This document shows positions 22,435 to 31,560 of a stretch of 33,779 nt of DNA, piece after piece. The notes under the pieces were generated by a model that was given only the letters and a program-made list of their open reading frames with translations, had not been told where the DNA came from and did not search any database. The DNA is from Paludibacter sp. (GTDB lineage Bacteria > Bacteroidota > Bacteroidia > Bacteroidales > Paludibacteraceae). How positions within the stretch are numbered: the stretch's first letter is position 1; each line of letters opens with the position of its first letter. The stretch lies in the NCBI GenBank assembly GCA_027364655.1, contig DAHXOX010000040.1:1-33779 (forward strand). Reading direction: 5' to 3'. The translations under genes were made by a program, and so were the position numbers.

Positions 22435-24216
22435 ATGTCACGCGAAATAAAATTCAGCTTAGTCTATCGCGACATGTGGCAATCTTCCGGGAAGTATGTG
22501 CCTCGCGTCGATCAATTAACACAAATTGCACCCGTCATTATCGATATGGGATGTTTTGCCCGTGTCGAAACCAATGGTGGAGCTTTCGAACAAGTAAACC
22601 TTCTTTTTGGCGAAAACCCCAACAAAGCCGTGCGTGAATGGATGCAACCATTCAACGACGCAGGTATTCAAACCCACATGTTGGAAAGAGGATTGAACGG
22701 ATTGCGCATGTACCCTGTTCCTGCAGATGTTCGTCAACTTTTCTTCAAAGTAAAAAAAGCACAAGGAACCGATATATCACGTTCGTTTTGCGGACTGAAT
22801 GACACTCGAAACCTCGAGCTTTCGGTGAAATATGCCAAAGAAGCCAACATGATTTCTCAGGTTGCTCTTTGCATCACCAACTCACCCATTCATACAGTGG
22901 ATTATTACATGAACGTGGTAGAAAAAGTGGTTGATTTCGGTTGCGATGAAATCTGTCTGAAAGATATGGCCGGCATTGGTCGTCCTGCCTTCTTAGGCAA
23001 TTTAGTTACTGCTATCAAAAAGCGTCACCCAAAGATGCTTGTTCAATATCACGGACACACAGGCCCTGGTTTTTCGGTTGCATCCATGCTCGAAGTAGCA
23101 CGTGCGGGAGCCGACATTCTCGACGTTGCCATGGAGCCTCTCTCCTGGGGAATGGTACATCCCGATGTGATCACCATTCAGGCCATGTTGAAAGATGCAG
23201 GATTCATGGTGCCCGATATCAACATGAAAGCTTACATGGAAGCCCGCTCCTTGACACAATCGTTTATTGATGACTTCTTAGGTTACTTCATCGATCCGAG
23301 TAATAAAAGCATGACATCCCTTTTAGTGGGTTGCGGCTTACCCGGTGGCATGATGGGATCTATGATGTCTGACTTGAAAGCCATGCACAACGCAATCAAC
23401 ATGTCGCTGCGGGCGCAAAAGAAGCGCGAAGTAACGCTCAATGAATTAGTCGTGCTATTGTTCCAGGAAGTTGAATATATTTGGCCTTTGTTAGGTTATC
23501 CTCCTTTGGTAACTCCTTTCAGTCAATACGTAAAGAACATTGCGTTGATGAATGTCATGCACATTCTGAAAGGCGAACCACGTTGGAGCACCATTGACAA
23601 GAATGCCTGGGATATGATTTTGGGCAAGACCGGTAAATTGCCGGGTGAATTAGCTCCTGAAGTGAAAGAGTTGGTAAAAAAGAACGGATTGGAATTTTAT
23701 ACCGGCAATCCACAAGACGCATTCCCGAACGAATTGGATAAGTATCGCAAAGAGATGCAGGATAACAACTGGGACTTTGGTCAAGACGACGAAGAGCTTT
23801 TCGAGCTGGCCATGCATGACCGTCAATACCGCGATTATCGTAATGGCTCGGCTAAGAAACGCTTTGAACAAGAGCTGGAAGCCGAAAAAGCTAAAGTTGG
23901 TGCCCCTATTCTCGTTACACGCCCCGTTGTTGAAGTACCAAAGATCGATATTGCCACCGTGCAGGCTCAATATCCGAATGCAAAGCCTATTCAGGCATCG
24001 GTAAAAGGTCGGGTTATCTGGCAGTACGACGTAGAAGATACCTCTTCCGCTCCTCACATTGGCGATGCCGTGAAAGAGAACGACACTATTTGCTTCATTC
24101 AGTCATTCTACGGACCTGAAGCAGTGAAAACATCGTTTAGCGGAAAAATCGTTGCCACCTACCCAAAACAGGGAGAGTTGGTTCAAAAAGATGAGATCAT
24201 CGCCTTTGTGGACTAA
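22435..24216 (+). CDS. OadA/PycB-like carboxyltransferase with a non-canonical biotinyl domain
   Basis: This 593-residue protein has the TIM-barrel carboxyltransferase of oxaloacetate decarboxylase alpha and pyruvate carboxylase B. Visible are D13 in the DMWQSS motif (usual DAHQS), the putative carbamylated Lys in EICLKDMAG and the metal-binding YHGHTG. The PYC/OAD-type domain follows (LPGGMMGS, then GYPPLVTPFSQYV). The last ~75 residues form a biotinyl/lipoyl-like domain. Aligned without gaps to the usual pattern, the EAMKM hairpin is replaced by QSFYG, with Tyr559 where biotin would be attached. The enzyme therefore cannot be biotinylated there and may use a separate biotin carrier, or have a different role. 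It is a single gene with its own promoter box and terminator. Confidence 0.85.
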   Translation: MSREIKFSLVYRDMWQSSGKYVPRVDQLTQIAPVIIDMGCFARVETNGGAFEQVNLLFGENPNKAVREWMQPFNDAGIQTHMLERGLNGLRMYPVPADVRQLFFKVKKAQGTDISRSFCGLNDTRNLELSVKYAKEANMISQVALCITNSPIHTVDYYMNVVEKVVDFGCDEICLKDMAGIGRPAFLGNLVTAIKKRHPKMLVQYHGHTGPGFSVASMLEVARAGADILDVAMEPLSWGMVHPDVITIQAMLKDAGFMVPDINMKAYMEARSLTQSFIDDFLGYFIDPSNKSMTSLLVGCGLPGGMMGSMMSDLKAMHNAINMSLRAQKKREVTLNELVVLLFQEVEYIWPLLGYPPLVTPFSQYVKNIALMNVMHILKGEPRWSTIDKNAWDMILGKTGKLPGELAPEVKELVKKNGLEFYTGNPQDAFPNELDKYRKEMQDNNWDFGQDDEELFELAMHDRQYRDYRNGSAKKRFEQELEAEKAKVGAPILVTRPVVEVPKIDIATVQAQYPNAKPIQASVKGRVIWQYDVEDTSSAPHIGDAVKENDTICFIQSFYGPEAVKTSFSGKIVATYPKQGELVQKDEIIAFVD

Positions 24217-24240
24217 TCGTTGAAGACCTGATAAAATTCG

Positions 24241-24273
24241 AAACCCTAACTTGACAAACAGGTTAGGGTTTTT
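24241..24273 (+). terminator. Rho-independent terminator of the carboxyltransferase gene
   Basis: AAACCCTAAC (24241-24250) pairs with GTTAGGGTTT (24262-24271) through an 11-base loop, followed by further T. The 10-bp stem is perfect. Confidence 0.85.
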
Positions 24274-24292
24274 AGCATAAAACCGCAAAGGA

Positions 24293-27200
24293 TTATTTGA
24301 TTAACTCATTCACTATCAAGTCTATTTCCTCCAATTCTCCCTTCAGATTCTTCTTTATATCAAGGCGTAAACGCCCTAAATGCATAGCGGTAAGCGGTTG
24401 TTGAGAAGGATTTTCTTCCAAAAAAAGAGTCGTTTTACGATGCGCCGCTTCACTCAATGTGGCCAATTGAAGATGCTTTGCATTATGTTCATTGAACTTT
24501 GGGAAAAAGACATCCAATATCTTTTTGTGCACATGTCTCGGCCCAAAAAGGCCTTTTGCTTGAAAATCTTTCATGAGCTTGTTAGGCAACTTAGAATTAA
24601 GGATAGCAGTTAAATAATAGGCTTCTTTTTCATTTGTCGTATAAAGAACATAAGCTACACTTTCCACGATAAACTCAAAATCAATATTTTCCCGTTTCAC
24701 CACCGTTGCGTTGGCATCTTTGGCCGATGAATTGTAAAGCACCAAATAAGGCATATTCAGCTTTTGTCCAATCAGCTTATTTTGCCAGTTCAAATAGTTT
24801 TCACTGCTAATGATCTTGTTTTTTTCAGTACAATGAATTTTCCAAATCCTTTCAGTATTTCTAAACCAACGCGAAGCTTGTAAGTCGCCTTTGTTCATAA
24901 TATCGTCCGCTTCATGGAGTTTAATTGTTTTCTCGCCCTGTTCACTGATTTCGATCGATATAGGAAGGACTATTAAATCGGGTTGATGCAAAGCAAAAGG
25001 CAAAATACTTCGCGATAAAGCCGTTCTGAAAATGTATCGGCTCTCCATTCTTCCATGTAAAGCAATTTCTTTCCACGGCGCTTTGGCATCCGATTTTACA
25101 GAATTTGCCGTTTTGATTACAATGGAACGATCTTTAAAATCGGGAGGCACATCTTGCGCCAATTCAACAAAATAAAACGTTCGTGGCACGATGGTTGCTC
25201 CTTGCTTGAAGTGTTTCTTGTAAGGGTTTTCCGCCGTTTGCTTCTTTTGCTTTCGGAGCGAAAAAGCAGTGGCATCGCCTTGTTTCGAATAGAACCATTT
25301 TACCGGAGTTTCAATCAATTTGGACTTCGCTTCTTCGTAGTTGCAATTATGCGAAGGCACATGCCCTGCAAACGTTACGCCCAAAAGACCCGAATTCGGC
25401 AAGGCACGCTTACCTTCACTTTTATCGCTGAACATGACACAACTTGGAATGCGAAATAATGGAGAGACATCATGTAGATCCCAAATAGCGGATAATTTAA
25501 CTCCGATTGTCTTACCACTTCGCGTGTTGTCGTGCTGACTACCACTGAAGAAACTACGAGGCAACACAAATGCCAACCTTCCATCTTCTTTCAGAAAATA
25601 GTTGGTACAATAGCCCAAAAAGATGGCAGCAATTTCGAGATGAGGGAAATCGGCCACTTTCTCCGGCTTGATGTTGTAGGTTGTAGCTAAATCATTAAGC
25701 ACCTTCTGATATTCTTCATTTTGCACTGAACTGTAAGTGAACCACGGAGGATTACCAATGATGTACGTGAATTGGTTGGCAAGAAAATAGGGCTTGTAGA
25801 GGTTTTGCACAATGAATTTCCAGATGCCATCACGATCTTTCTCTTTAACGGTTTTGAATCCTTTGTAAATCTCATAGAAACTTTCGAACACCTGTGCAGG
25901 CAGTCCGTTTTTGTTTCGGTGACGAATCAGTATTTGAGAAAACTCGTCGAGCGAAGATAATTTTCGGTACATAGTTTGTTCCGCAAGTTCCTCGCAAACG
26001 TCCAACGCCATATCGAACAACTCCACATCTTCCAATATTTGGGTGTTCAGCACATATTTCTCTTTGTCAATGGGCATGGTAAACTGACTACCCCATAATG
26101 TCTTCACTCCTTCGGGAGCAAGCAGCGTATTGGCCAGAATAATGTTGAGATGCACCTGCTTTTGTGCCTGAATAAGCTCTTTCCCCAAAGCCAGCAAAAG
26201 CGTTGTTTTGGCAATTTGCACCGACAGGGGATGGATATCAATACCATAAATGCAGTTATTGATTTCGATGGCATCCATGTCAGGATTGTTTTCACGCATC
26301 TTATGAACGGCAGCCCGTAAAAATGACCCCGATCCACAAGCAGGATCGAGAATTTTATCGGTAGGCTTAAACTCAAACTCGTTGACGATACGTTCGCAAA
26401 GCCAGTCGGGAGTGTAATATTCTCCCAACGAGTGACGCGTGTCCAAATCGATTAATTCCTGATAAACACCTTTCAGAATATCTTCATCTACCTCATTGAA
26501 ATCAAACGTCGATATTTCCTGTGCAATCAAGCGAAAAACTTTTTTCAAGTTATAGAAGATACGATCGGATTTCACCCAATGGAAAAAATCGTTATCAATG
26601 AAGTTGACAATGTTGTATTTCTGAAACATCGATCCGTCAAGCACCTGTCTCAACTCTTCATCATCAATATAGTCGTCATTTGAGATCACGGCATAGGCCA
26701 AAAGTTTGGCGAAAACGCTCAGGTAAGTATGTATTAGAAAATTGCTGTCGCTCGCGTCAAACGAACCATAAGCAATACTGAGGAATTTGCTCCATTGCTC
26801 AAACGAAACCTGCACCTCACCATATTTCTTTGCTTCGTTGAACCACGTATTCAATTCTCGAAACGACTCAATGAAAACGGCGCTGTTATAACCAAAGGCA
26901 TCTTCCACCCGTTTCAAAGTAGCTTTCAGCATCTCCTCCTTGAATAGAAAACGGTCTATCCAATAGTAAAAATCTTCCGCATTGGTTTCGTTCAGGGTAA
27001 ACGAAGCGCCTTCTACCTCATTCAAGATAAGTTCTTGTTCGGTCAATGAACCCAAGCGATCGAGACACGAAATATCGGGCGCATAAACTTTCCACACGAT
27101 GCAATCGGTGGCAATGAGCGTGAAATTATACCCTTCCCCCGATTGAAATTGTCCCAATAAATAGCCGGCCAATTGCTCTTTGGCATGAGTGCCGGTAATC

Positions 27201-27463
27201 TTGAGGCTGTTCTCAAATTCGATGATGATTTTATTGTAAAGCGTATCGGCGCTACCACGATGAAGTTTGTCCTTGCGTGGAATATTGAGCACGGAAGTTT
27301 CAGCGCCCAGTGTTATTTTATCAATAATTTGCTCAATCTCTTTAATACCGGTATAAAGACGATTTAAAAGGTCTTTAAACGCCTCTTTTTTGGGCAATTC
27401 CTTGTTTGCCGAAAGAATCGTTTGACGGTATTGCTCAATGATGTCCAATTTGTTTTTCTCCAT
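24293..27463 (-). CDS. Eco57I-type N6-adenine DNA methyltransferase, possible type IIG restriction enzyme
   Basis: This 1056-residue protein carries a gamma-class N6-adenine methyltransferase. Motif I is DPACGSGSF (residues 373-381, preceded by LGEYYTPDWLCE), and the catalytic motif IV is NPPW (571-574). The C-terminal ~400 residues fit a target-recognition region (LPNKLMKDFQAKGLFGPRHV near the end). In the N-terminal part D73 and E82-F-E84 (SADTLYNKIIIEFENS) resemble the PD-(D/E)XK-like nuclease seen in type IIG fusions, though the usual final Lys is Glu. No separate endonuclease or specificity subunit is adjacent, so it is either a single-chain type IIG enzyme, an orphan methylase, or a PglX-like remnant. 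Flanks are ordinary core genes, suggesting a single-gene insertion. Confidence 0.82.
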   Translation of the reverse strand: MEKNKLDIIEQYRQTILSANKELPKKEAFKDLLNRLYTGIKEIEQIIDKITLGAETSVLNIPRKDKLHRGSADTLYNKIIIEFENSLKITGTHAKEQLAGYLLGQFQSGEGYNFTLIATDCIVWKVYAPDISCLDRLGSLTEQELILNEVEGASFTLNETNAEDFYYWIDRFLFKEEMLKATLKRVEDAFGYNSAVFIESFRELNTWFNEAKKYGEVQVSFEQWSKFLSIAYGSFDASDSNFLIHTYLSVFAKLLAYAVISNDDYIDDEELRQVLDGSMFQKYNIVNFIDNDFFHWVKSDRIFYNLKKVFRLIAQEISTFDFNEVDEDILKGVYQELIDLDTRHSLGEYYTPDWLCERIVNEFEFKPTDKILDPACGSGSFLRAAVHKMRENNPDMDAIEINNCIYGIDIHPLSVQIAKTTLLLALGKELIQAQKQVHLNIILANTLLAPEGVKTLWGSQFTMPIDKEKYVLNTQILEDVELFDMALDVCEELAEQTMYRKLSSLDEFSQILIRHRNKNGLPAQVFESFYEIYKGFKTVKEKDRDGIWKFIVQNLYKPYFLANQFTYIIGNPPWFTYSSVQNEEYQKVLNDLATTYNIKPEKVADFPHLEIAAIFLGYCTNYFLKEDGRLAFVLPRSFFSGSQHDNTRSGKTIGVKLSAIWDLHDVSPLFRIPSCVMFSDKSEGKRALPNSGLLGVTFAGHVPSHNCNYEEAKSKLIETPVKWFYSKQGDATAFSLRKQKKQTAENPYKKHFKQGATIVPRTFYFVELAQDVPPDFKDRSIVIKTANSVKSDAKAPWKEIALHGRMESRYIFRTALSRSILPFALHQPDLIVLPISIEISEQGEKTIKLHEADDIMNKGDLQASRWFRNTERIWKIHCTEKNKIISSENYLNWQNKLIGQKLNMPYLVLYNSSAKDANATVVKRENIDFEFIVESVAYVLYTTNEKEAYYLTAILNSKLPNKLMKDFQAKGLFGPRHVHKKILDVFFPKFNEHNAKHLQLATLSEAAHRKTTLFLEENPSQQPLTAMHLGRLRLDIKKNLKGELEEIDLIVNELIK

Positions 27464-27862
27464 GTTCCTCGCTCGTAGATTGATCGTATTAACGGAATGT
27501 CTACTAAAACAGGCCTATAAGTTCACTTAACCACTTTGCCCATTTGAAGAGTAAAAGTACTATTAAATGATTACACTTTTGTAGATGCTTCGATGAACGC
27601 TTATCCTGCAACAAGACTGATTTTCAATTTACCTCAGAAGGAAAATGTAGACAATTAATTAAAAGACAGTCGCCATATCACCTGATCAGAATAATTTTTA
27701 TCTGACAATCAGTTTAAATGGAGTTCCATTGTTGGGAAACTGGTAATGCTTGTAAATAAACGCTTTGCTATGAAACGAGCATTAAATCAGGGTTAAATCC
27801 AAGAGAATGCTTATTTGCGAGTCTCATACCACCTTTAAAAACAAAGTATTTACGTATGCAAA
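27464..27862. other. Intergenic region, 399 bases
   Basis: No convincing gene or RNA was found. It lies upstream of the methyltransferase gene and downstream of proC, both on the minus strand. No TAnnTTTG box on the minus strand was spotted. A loose inverted repeat, AAAAGT near 27553 and ACTTTT near 27576, is too weak to call. Confidence 0.35.
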
Positions 27863-28639
27863 CTACCTACTTGCCTTGAGACCTGCAATAACAGAACGTG
27901 TAAATCCTGCCTCTTCCATCGCATTCAATCCTTTAATAGTAAGGCCTCCTGGAGTAGTCACTTTATCAATTTCTGCTTCTGCGTGGCTTTGATTATGAAG
28001 TAAAAGCGTAGCAGCACCAATTAAAGTTTGTGCTACCATCTCTTGCGCTTGTGTCGGCGAGAATCCCATCTCCACGCCACCTTCAGTTGCAGCTCGAATA
28101 TATCGCAAAGCATACGCAATTCCACATGAAGTTAATGATGTCGCCGCACTCATCAACGTTTCAGAAATAAACAACACTTTCCCTAATTTTTCAAAGAAAC
28201 GGCCAATCAACGCATCTTGTTCATCGGTAGTATTTTGAGATGCAATCAGCGTCATGCTTGCGCCTAAAGCAATGGCTGTGTTTGGAATCAAGCGATAAAT
28301 GGGAAAGACATATTGCAGACGGTGATTGATTGTCTCTAAAGTGACACCGGCAGCAACAGAAACCAAGATATGCCGCTCCGGATTCAGAGATTCATTAATT
28401 TCTTCAAGCACAATTTCCACCAACCATGGCTTCACTGCAATAATTATAATATCCGCATCCGCAATGGCTTGCACGTTGTTCATAAACGTTTGGTCGCAAA
28501 AAGAAGCTGCTTGTTCCAATTTCTCCTTATTTACATCCGACAGGCAAACTTGTAATTGGTCTGAGTCGTTTTTTTGTTGAAATAATCCTTTAGCAATAGC
28601 TCCTCCAATGTTTCCGGCTCCAATTATTGTAATTTGCAT
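27863..28639 (-). CDS. proC: Pyrroline-5-carboxylate reductase
   Basis: This 258-residue cytoplasmic enzyme reduces pyrroline-5-carboxylate to proline with NAD(P)H, the last step of proline synthesis. The Rossmann loop GAGNIGGAIA (residues 7-16), the central VKPWLVEIVL and the C-terminal signature TTPGGLTIKGLNAMEEAGF are all present. The length is slightly short of the usual ~270. It begins 38 bases after the stop of gldH on the same strand and may be the last gene of the holB-ricT-gldH unit. Confidence 0.94.
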   Translation of the reverse strand: MQITIIGAGNIGGAIAKGLFQQKNDSDQLQVCLSDVNKEKLEQAASFCDQTFMNNVQAIADADIIIIAVKPWLVEIVLEEINESLNPERHILVSVAAGVTLETINHRLQYVFPIYRLIPNTAIALGASMTLIASQNTTDEQDALIGRFFEKLGKVLFISETLMSAATSLTSCGIAYALRYIRAATEGGVEMGFSPTQAQEMVAQTLIGAATLLLHNQSHAEAEIDKVTTPGGLTIKGLNAMEEAGFTRSVIAGLKASR

Positions 28640-28677
28640 AATAATATAATTTTATAAAGACTCAATCTAATTCGTCG

Positions 28678-29154
28678 CTATTTTGCAATTTCCAACCCAA
28701 TGGCATCTACTCCTGTTAACACGTCATCACGCATCCCTTGACGAATAGCAAACGTATAATTCCCAACATGTTTAAACTGCTTATCATGAGCAATCAACAC
28801 AGGCATGGAGTATATGCTCAATCCTCTACCTAACCATCGGCCCCTATCATCAGCCAGATAACATTCTACTGTGTCCTTCACAACCGTTTTATTTGGAGAA
28901 GTTTCATCAATAAACATCCAAAAATTTTGGTAAGGGTACGTTGTCCGATGTCGCAAGGTGACAATCACATTGTATCGCGAAACTGTGTCGGGAACAGGAA
29001 CGTTAAAATAAACAATACTATCTTTGTTCCATCCGTCATTAGGCAGTGGCTTATATCGATTATAGAGAGAATTGGAGTTGCACGCAATGAGTAGCAACCC
29101 AAATCCAGTCAGAATACTATGAATTATCGGATTGCGGATGATTTGTGGAACCAT
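28678..29154 (-). CDS. gldH: Gliding-motility-type lipoprotein GldH
   Basis: This 158-residue lipoprotein belongs to the GldH family of Bacteroidetes, needed for gliding in flavobacteria but also kept in non-gliding Bacteroidales. The start at 29154 (MVPQIIRNPIIHSILTGF) is chosen because it places the lipobox LLIAC directly after the hydrophobic core; a longer frame would add unrelated residues from within ricT. The mature part has the family features (NRYKPLPNDGWNKDSIVYF, GLSIYSMPV and the final GVDAIGLEI). Its first 38 bases overlap the end of the RicT-like gene in another frame, so the two are translationally linked. Confidence 0.85.
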   Translation of the reverse strand: MVPQIIRNPIIHSILTGFGLLLIACNSNSLYNRYKPLPNDGWNKDSIVYFNVPVPDTVSRYNVIVTLRHRTTYPYQNFWMFIDETSPNKTVVKDTVECYLADDRGRWLGRGLSIYSMPVLIAHDKQFKHVGNYTFAIRQGMRDDVLTGVDAIGLEIAK

Positions 29155-30256
29155 GTTTTTTGAATCGAAATTTATTCTTTTTCTTTTTAGCAGGATCAAA
29201 ACGAGTGAGACTGTCTTGTCCGACAACGTTTTGATAATCAACATTGACAACACTTGATTTCTCTTCTTTTTCTTCTAATTCACTCACTTTCTCTCCTTTG
29301 CGATTAAGAGCAATAATTTCTTTCACACGATCGACAGAGAGAACAACTAAATTTGCAGCCATTCCAGGAGCCGATGAATAGGTCATTTGACGCTTAAACA
29401 CATCTGTTTTGAAATGGAAAAAGGTTCCTGCCTTGGTTTCAAGCGGCACCTCTTTTGAGGGAAAATCTTTTTGAACGTCAATGTACGTATCTAATTCATA
29501 GTTGATACAGCATTTCAATTTGGCACACTGCCCGGCCAATTTTTGAGGATTCGTCGACAAGTCTTGACATCTAGCAGCATTAGTGGCCACAGAAACAAAA
29601 TTACCCATCCACGTTGAACAACACAATTCACGACCGCAAGGACCTATTCCTCCAATACGTCCGGCCTCTTGCCTCGCTCCTATTTGTCGCATTTCAACAC
29701 GAATACCAAATTCTTCTGCTAAAACTTTAATCAATTGGCGAAAATCAACCCGTTCGTCAGCTATGTAATAAAAAATTGCTTTGTTGCCGTCTCCTTGATA
29801 TTCCACATCTCCTATTTTCATATTGAGATGAAGGTCGGCAGCAAGAGACCTGGCCTTGATCATTGTGGCATGTTCTTTGGCTTTAGCCTCTGCATATTTT
29901 TCTAAATCAACCGGACGTGTTTTGCGATAAACTCTGCGAATTTCCGCTTTTTTGGAGTTGATGCCATTTTTACGCATTTGCAATTCCACTAAACGGCCTG
30001 TGAGCGTTACTTCACCAATATCATGACCTGGAGTTGCTTCGACAGCTACCATATCGCCTTTTTCAAGTTTCAACTGGTTGCTATTTAAATAATAGCCTTT
30101 GCGCGTGTTTTTAAATTGCACTTCCACAAAAGTACAATCGTCATGCGTTTCCGTCAAATCGCAAAGCCAGTCGAAGGTACTTAGCTTTTTATTGGAATTA
30201 TGTTGAGTTCCTTTTTTATTCATCCGGCAACCGCCGGGAGATGATATATAATCCAT
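29117..30256 (-). CDS. ricT: PSP1-domain protein, RicT/YaaT-like
   Basis: This 379-residue protein has a PSP1 domain like B. subtilis RicT (YaaT), which acts in a Fe-S-containing Ric complex affecting RNA processing. The cysteine-rich signature is visible as GPCGRELCC and CAKLKCC, with RQIGARQEAGRIGGIG before it. The N-terminus (VEVQFKNTRKGYYLN) and a Lys-rich tail (AKKKKNKFRFKKHG) flank the domain. The ATG at 30256 is used because the longer frame to 30352 adds a Cys/Leu-rich stretch unlike the family. The order holB, psp1, gldH is common in Bacteroidetes. The role in this phylum is not settled. Confidence 0.85.
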   Translation of the reverse strand: MDYISSPGGCRMNKKGTQHNSNKKLSTFDWLCDLTETHDDCTFVEVQFKNTRKGYYLNSNQLKLEKGDMVAVEATPGHDIGEVTLTGRLVELQMRKNGINSKKAEIRRVYRKTRPVDLEKYAEAKAKEHATMIKARSLAADLHLNMKIGDVEYQGDGNKAIFYYIADERVDFRQLIKVLAEEFGIRVEMRQIGARQEAGRIGGIGPCGRELCCSTWMGNFVSVATNAARCQDLSTNPQKLAGQCAKLKCCINYELDTYIDVQKDFPSKEVPLETKAGTFFHFKTDVFKRQMTYSSAPGMAANLVVLSVDRVKEIIALNRKGEKVSELEEKEEKSSVVNVDYQNVVGQDSLTRFDPAKKKKNKFRFKKHGSTNHPQSDNS

Positions 30257-30374
30257 TGTAAGGTGTTCTAAATAAAAATACTGCCGTATTTTTGTTTGCA
30301 AAAATTGCAATGGATACAAAATCATCCGCATGCACGGAAGAAAGCATCCCATACGACTACAAAAGGCAAAGTTA

Positions 30375-31496
30375 CTACATTTTCAACAAATGGGTAAATT
30401 TTAGTGACAAATCAAGAAAAACCATTTTAGCTTGCACATTGCTTTCGATGTGTACCTCAGCCAAAGCAACTTGTTCCATCATTTCCTCAATATTGCGTTC
30501 GTTCACAAAAGGTGAGAATTTTTGCGAGAACTGATTCTCATCTTGATCCAAATAGTTCAATTCTTCTTGATGAAGATTTAGTACAAAATTTTCCCGTAAC
30601 ATCCTTTGAACATAACGCAAGAAACTTTTTTGTTTTTCTCGTCCGATTTTAGCCATCATATCCGACCAAGTTTTCAATTCAAAAACGTTACGCTGATAGG
30701 CTTTGCGCATAAAAAAAACGAATTGATCATAATTAAACCGTTGTTCTTCACTTGATTCTATCACTTCGATGGCCTTACGAAAATTTCCATTGGCAATGCG
30801 TGCCACATGCCACGATTGCTCTTCTGTTAAATTAAATTGTCGTTGAATGGCTTTTGACATGTCTTCACGATCGATCAAGGGCACATTGATTCGCTGTGTG
30901 CGTGACTGTATTGTTGTCAATAACGCATCAGGCTGTTCGGAAACCAGCAGAAACAAGGTTTTTTCAGGCGGTTCTTCTAAAATTTTCAGCAGTTTATTGG
31001 AACATACAGCGTGCATACGTTCAGGTTGCCAAATAATCATGATTTTGTATTCCGACTCATACGTTTTGAGACTCAATTTACGCACAATCTCGCTGCTTTC
31101 TGCTTCGTAAATCATGCCTTGTTTGCCAGAAGCAATCCGATTGATCCACTCATTATTAGTCCCGTATGGATTGCTGAGAACAAATCGCCGAAAATCAAAT
31201 ACAAAATCGTCACAAATCGCCGTTTTAGAACCGTCAGGTTTAATGATTGGGAAGACGAAGTGAAGATCAGGGTGCTCTAATTTAGCAAATTTTACACACG
31301 ACGGACAAGTACCACAAGCATCCTCAGGGGTACGTCTTTCGCAACTCACATATTGAGCAAAAGCAATTGCCAAAGCCAATTTACCAATGCCTTCGGCTCC
31401 ACTTATCAACAATGCATGAGGGATACGCTCCTCGTGCACTAAATTCTGCAACCTATGCTTAATGGCTTGCTGACCAATAATATCTTTGAAAAACAC
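30375..31496 (-). CDS. holB: DNA polymerase III delta' subunit
   Basis: This 373-residue AAA+ clamp-loader subunit begins FFKDIIGQQAIKHRLQNLV at a GTG codon. It has a Walker A-like GAEGIGKLALA, a zinc-binding cysteine group (C53, then CGTCPSC) and the sensor region LLKILEEPPEKTLFLLVSE. The SRC arginine-finger motif reads QSRTQRI. In the clamp loader it helps place the sliding clamp on DNA. It lies upstream of the RicT-like gene with a 118-base gap. Confidence 0.9.
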   Translation of the reverse strand: MFFKDIIGQQAIKHRLQNLVHEERIPHALLISGAEGIGKLALAIAFAQYVSCERRTPEDACGTCPSCVKFAKLEHPDLHFVFPIIKPDGSKTAICDDFVFDFRRFVLSNPYGTNNEWINRIASGKQGMIYEAESSEIVRKLSLKTYESEYKIMIIWQPERMHAVCSNKLLKILEEPPEKTLFLLVSEQPDALLTTIQSRTQRINVPLIDREDMSKAIQRQFNLTEEQSWHVARIANGNFRKAIEVIESSEEQRFNYDQFVFFMRKAYQRNVFELKTWSDMMAKIGREKQKSFLRYVQRMLRENFVLNLHQEELNYLDQDENQFSQKFSPFVNERNIEEMMEQVALAEVHIESNVQAKMVFLDLSLKFTHLLKM

Positions 31497-31560
31497 AATA
31501 AGATTTAATTAATTGTTTATTCAAAATCACGACACAACCTCTACTCCTGTCAAATTAAAA

